From: Tannerellaceae bacterium
GTDB lineage: Bacteria; Bacteroidota; Bacteroidia; Bacteroidales; Tannerellaceae
Assembly: GCA_031265595.1 (NCBI GenBank)
Contig: JAISCM010000272.1
Span: 1 to 6,121, forward strand
Direction: 5' to 3'
DNA: 6,121 nt
Shown in pieces: positions 5,654-6,121 of the stretch. Each line of letters starts with the position of its first letter. The first letter of the stretch is position 1. The position numbers and the translations under genes are program-made. Below the pieces are notes generated by a model. It did not search any database. It saw nothing but the letters and a program-made list of their open reading frames with translations, and had not been told where the DNA came from.

Positions 5654-6121
5654 ATGATTGAAAAGAAACCTACCCTGAGAGACACTGCCGTATTCCGCTG
5701 GATAGCGCTTATCCTGTTGTCGAGTACGATGTTTTTTGCCTATATGTTTGTAGACGTATTGGCTCCGCTAAGCACCTTGTTGGAAACGCAATTGAACTGG
5801 TCGCCCGAAACCTTCGGTACGGTGGGCGGTTCGGAGTTCTTCCTTAATGTATTTGCCCTGTTCCTTATACTGGCCGGCATCATCCTTGATAAGATCGGCG
5901 TTCGTTACTCGGCGCTGCTGTCGGCCTTCCTGATGGTGCTGGGCGCTTCTATTAAATTATACGGCGTAAGCGATGTGTTTGCCAACGGCGGGATCGGACT
6001 GTCGTTTTTTAATTCCTTTTTGCCCGACTTTCCGGCTTCGGCCAAAGTAGCCTGTGTGGGCTTTGCCATCTTTGGCTGTGGGGTGGAAATGGCCGGCGTA
6101 ACGGTATCGAAAGGAATCGTA
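5654..6121 (+). CDS. MFS transporter, N-terminal 156 codons
   Basis: Partial gene beginning at ATG 5654, 8 bp after the folC stop, and still open at the right edge of the window. The visible protein starts MIEKKPTLRDTAVFRWIALI. Hydrophobic segments are at about residues 15-36, 60-78, 84-103 and 132-152. A short cytoplasmic loop, GIILDKIGVRYSALL (75-89), corresponds to MFS motif A (G-x-x-x-D-x-x-G-x-R) between helices 2 and 3. It is therefore an inner-membrane major facilitator transporter. The substrate cannot be told from this fragment. The tight spacing suggests cotranscription with folC, but a link to folate transport would be speculation. Confidence 0.82.
   Translation, partial: MIEKKPTLRDTAVFRWIALILLSSTMFFAYMFVDVLAPLSTLLETQLNWSPETFGTVGGSEFFLNVFALFLILAGIILDKIGVRYSALLSAFLMVLGASIKLYGVSDVFANGGIGLSFFNSFLPDFPASAKVACVGFAIFGCGVEMAGVTVSKGIV

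Overview
The window looks like chromosome from a Bacteroidota member, most likely the Bacteroidales (Bacteroides/Parabacteroides type). Three things point there: perfect matches to the Bacteroides -7 promoter element TAnnTTTG in front of three genes, A/T-rich leaders without clear Shine-Dalgarno sites, and the gene content (a vSGLT-like sodium symporter, an AraC regulator, a small TSCPD protein, and FolC). Genus cannot be fixed from the sequence alone.

Left half (1-3990): a myo-inositol catabolism locus. Reading leftwards from about 2894 on the minus strand are a 604-aa sodium/solute symporter, iolB (5-deoxy-glucuronate isomerase) and the first 48 codons of an iolC-like 5-dehydro-2-deoxygluconokinase that runs off the left edge. 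Spacings of 33 and 15 bp suggest one operon. A 229-bp A/T-rich intergenic region (2895-3123) separates it from a divergent AraC-family regulator (3124-3990), the obvious candidate controller. The inferred scheme is sodium-coupled uptake of inositol or a related polyol, then the isomerase and kinase steps of the Iol pathway, with the remaining genes (iolA/D/E/G) expected beyond the left edge.

Right half (3996-6121): housekeeping-type genes. An 85-aa TSCPD/TIGR03905-type cysteine-rich protein (minus) ends 5 bp from the AraC gene. It is divergent from folC (plus), and the two share a compact, nearly palindromic bidirectional promoter at 4274-4305. folC is followed after 8 bp by the first 156 codons of an MFS transporter that runs off the right edge.

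The most interesting points are the symmetric two-way promoter, the symporter's binding-site pattern and its apparent extra two-helix insertion relative to Vibrio SGLT, and the pairing of an SGLT-type carrier and AraC regulator with an Iol pathway. I found no RNA genes, CRISPR arrays or mobile elements, and no evidence of a wholly new system.
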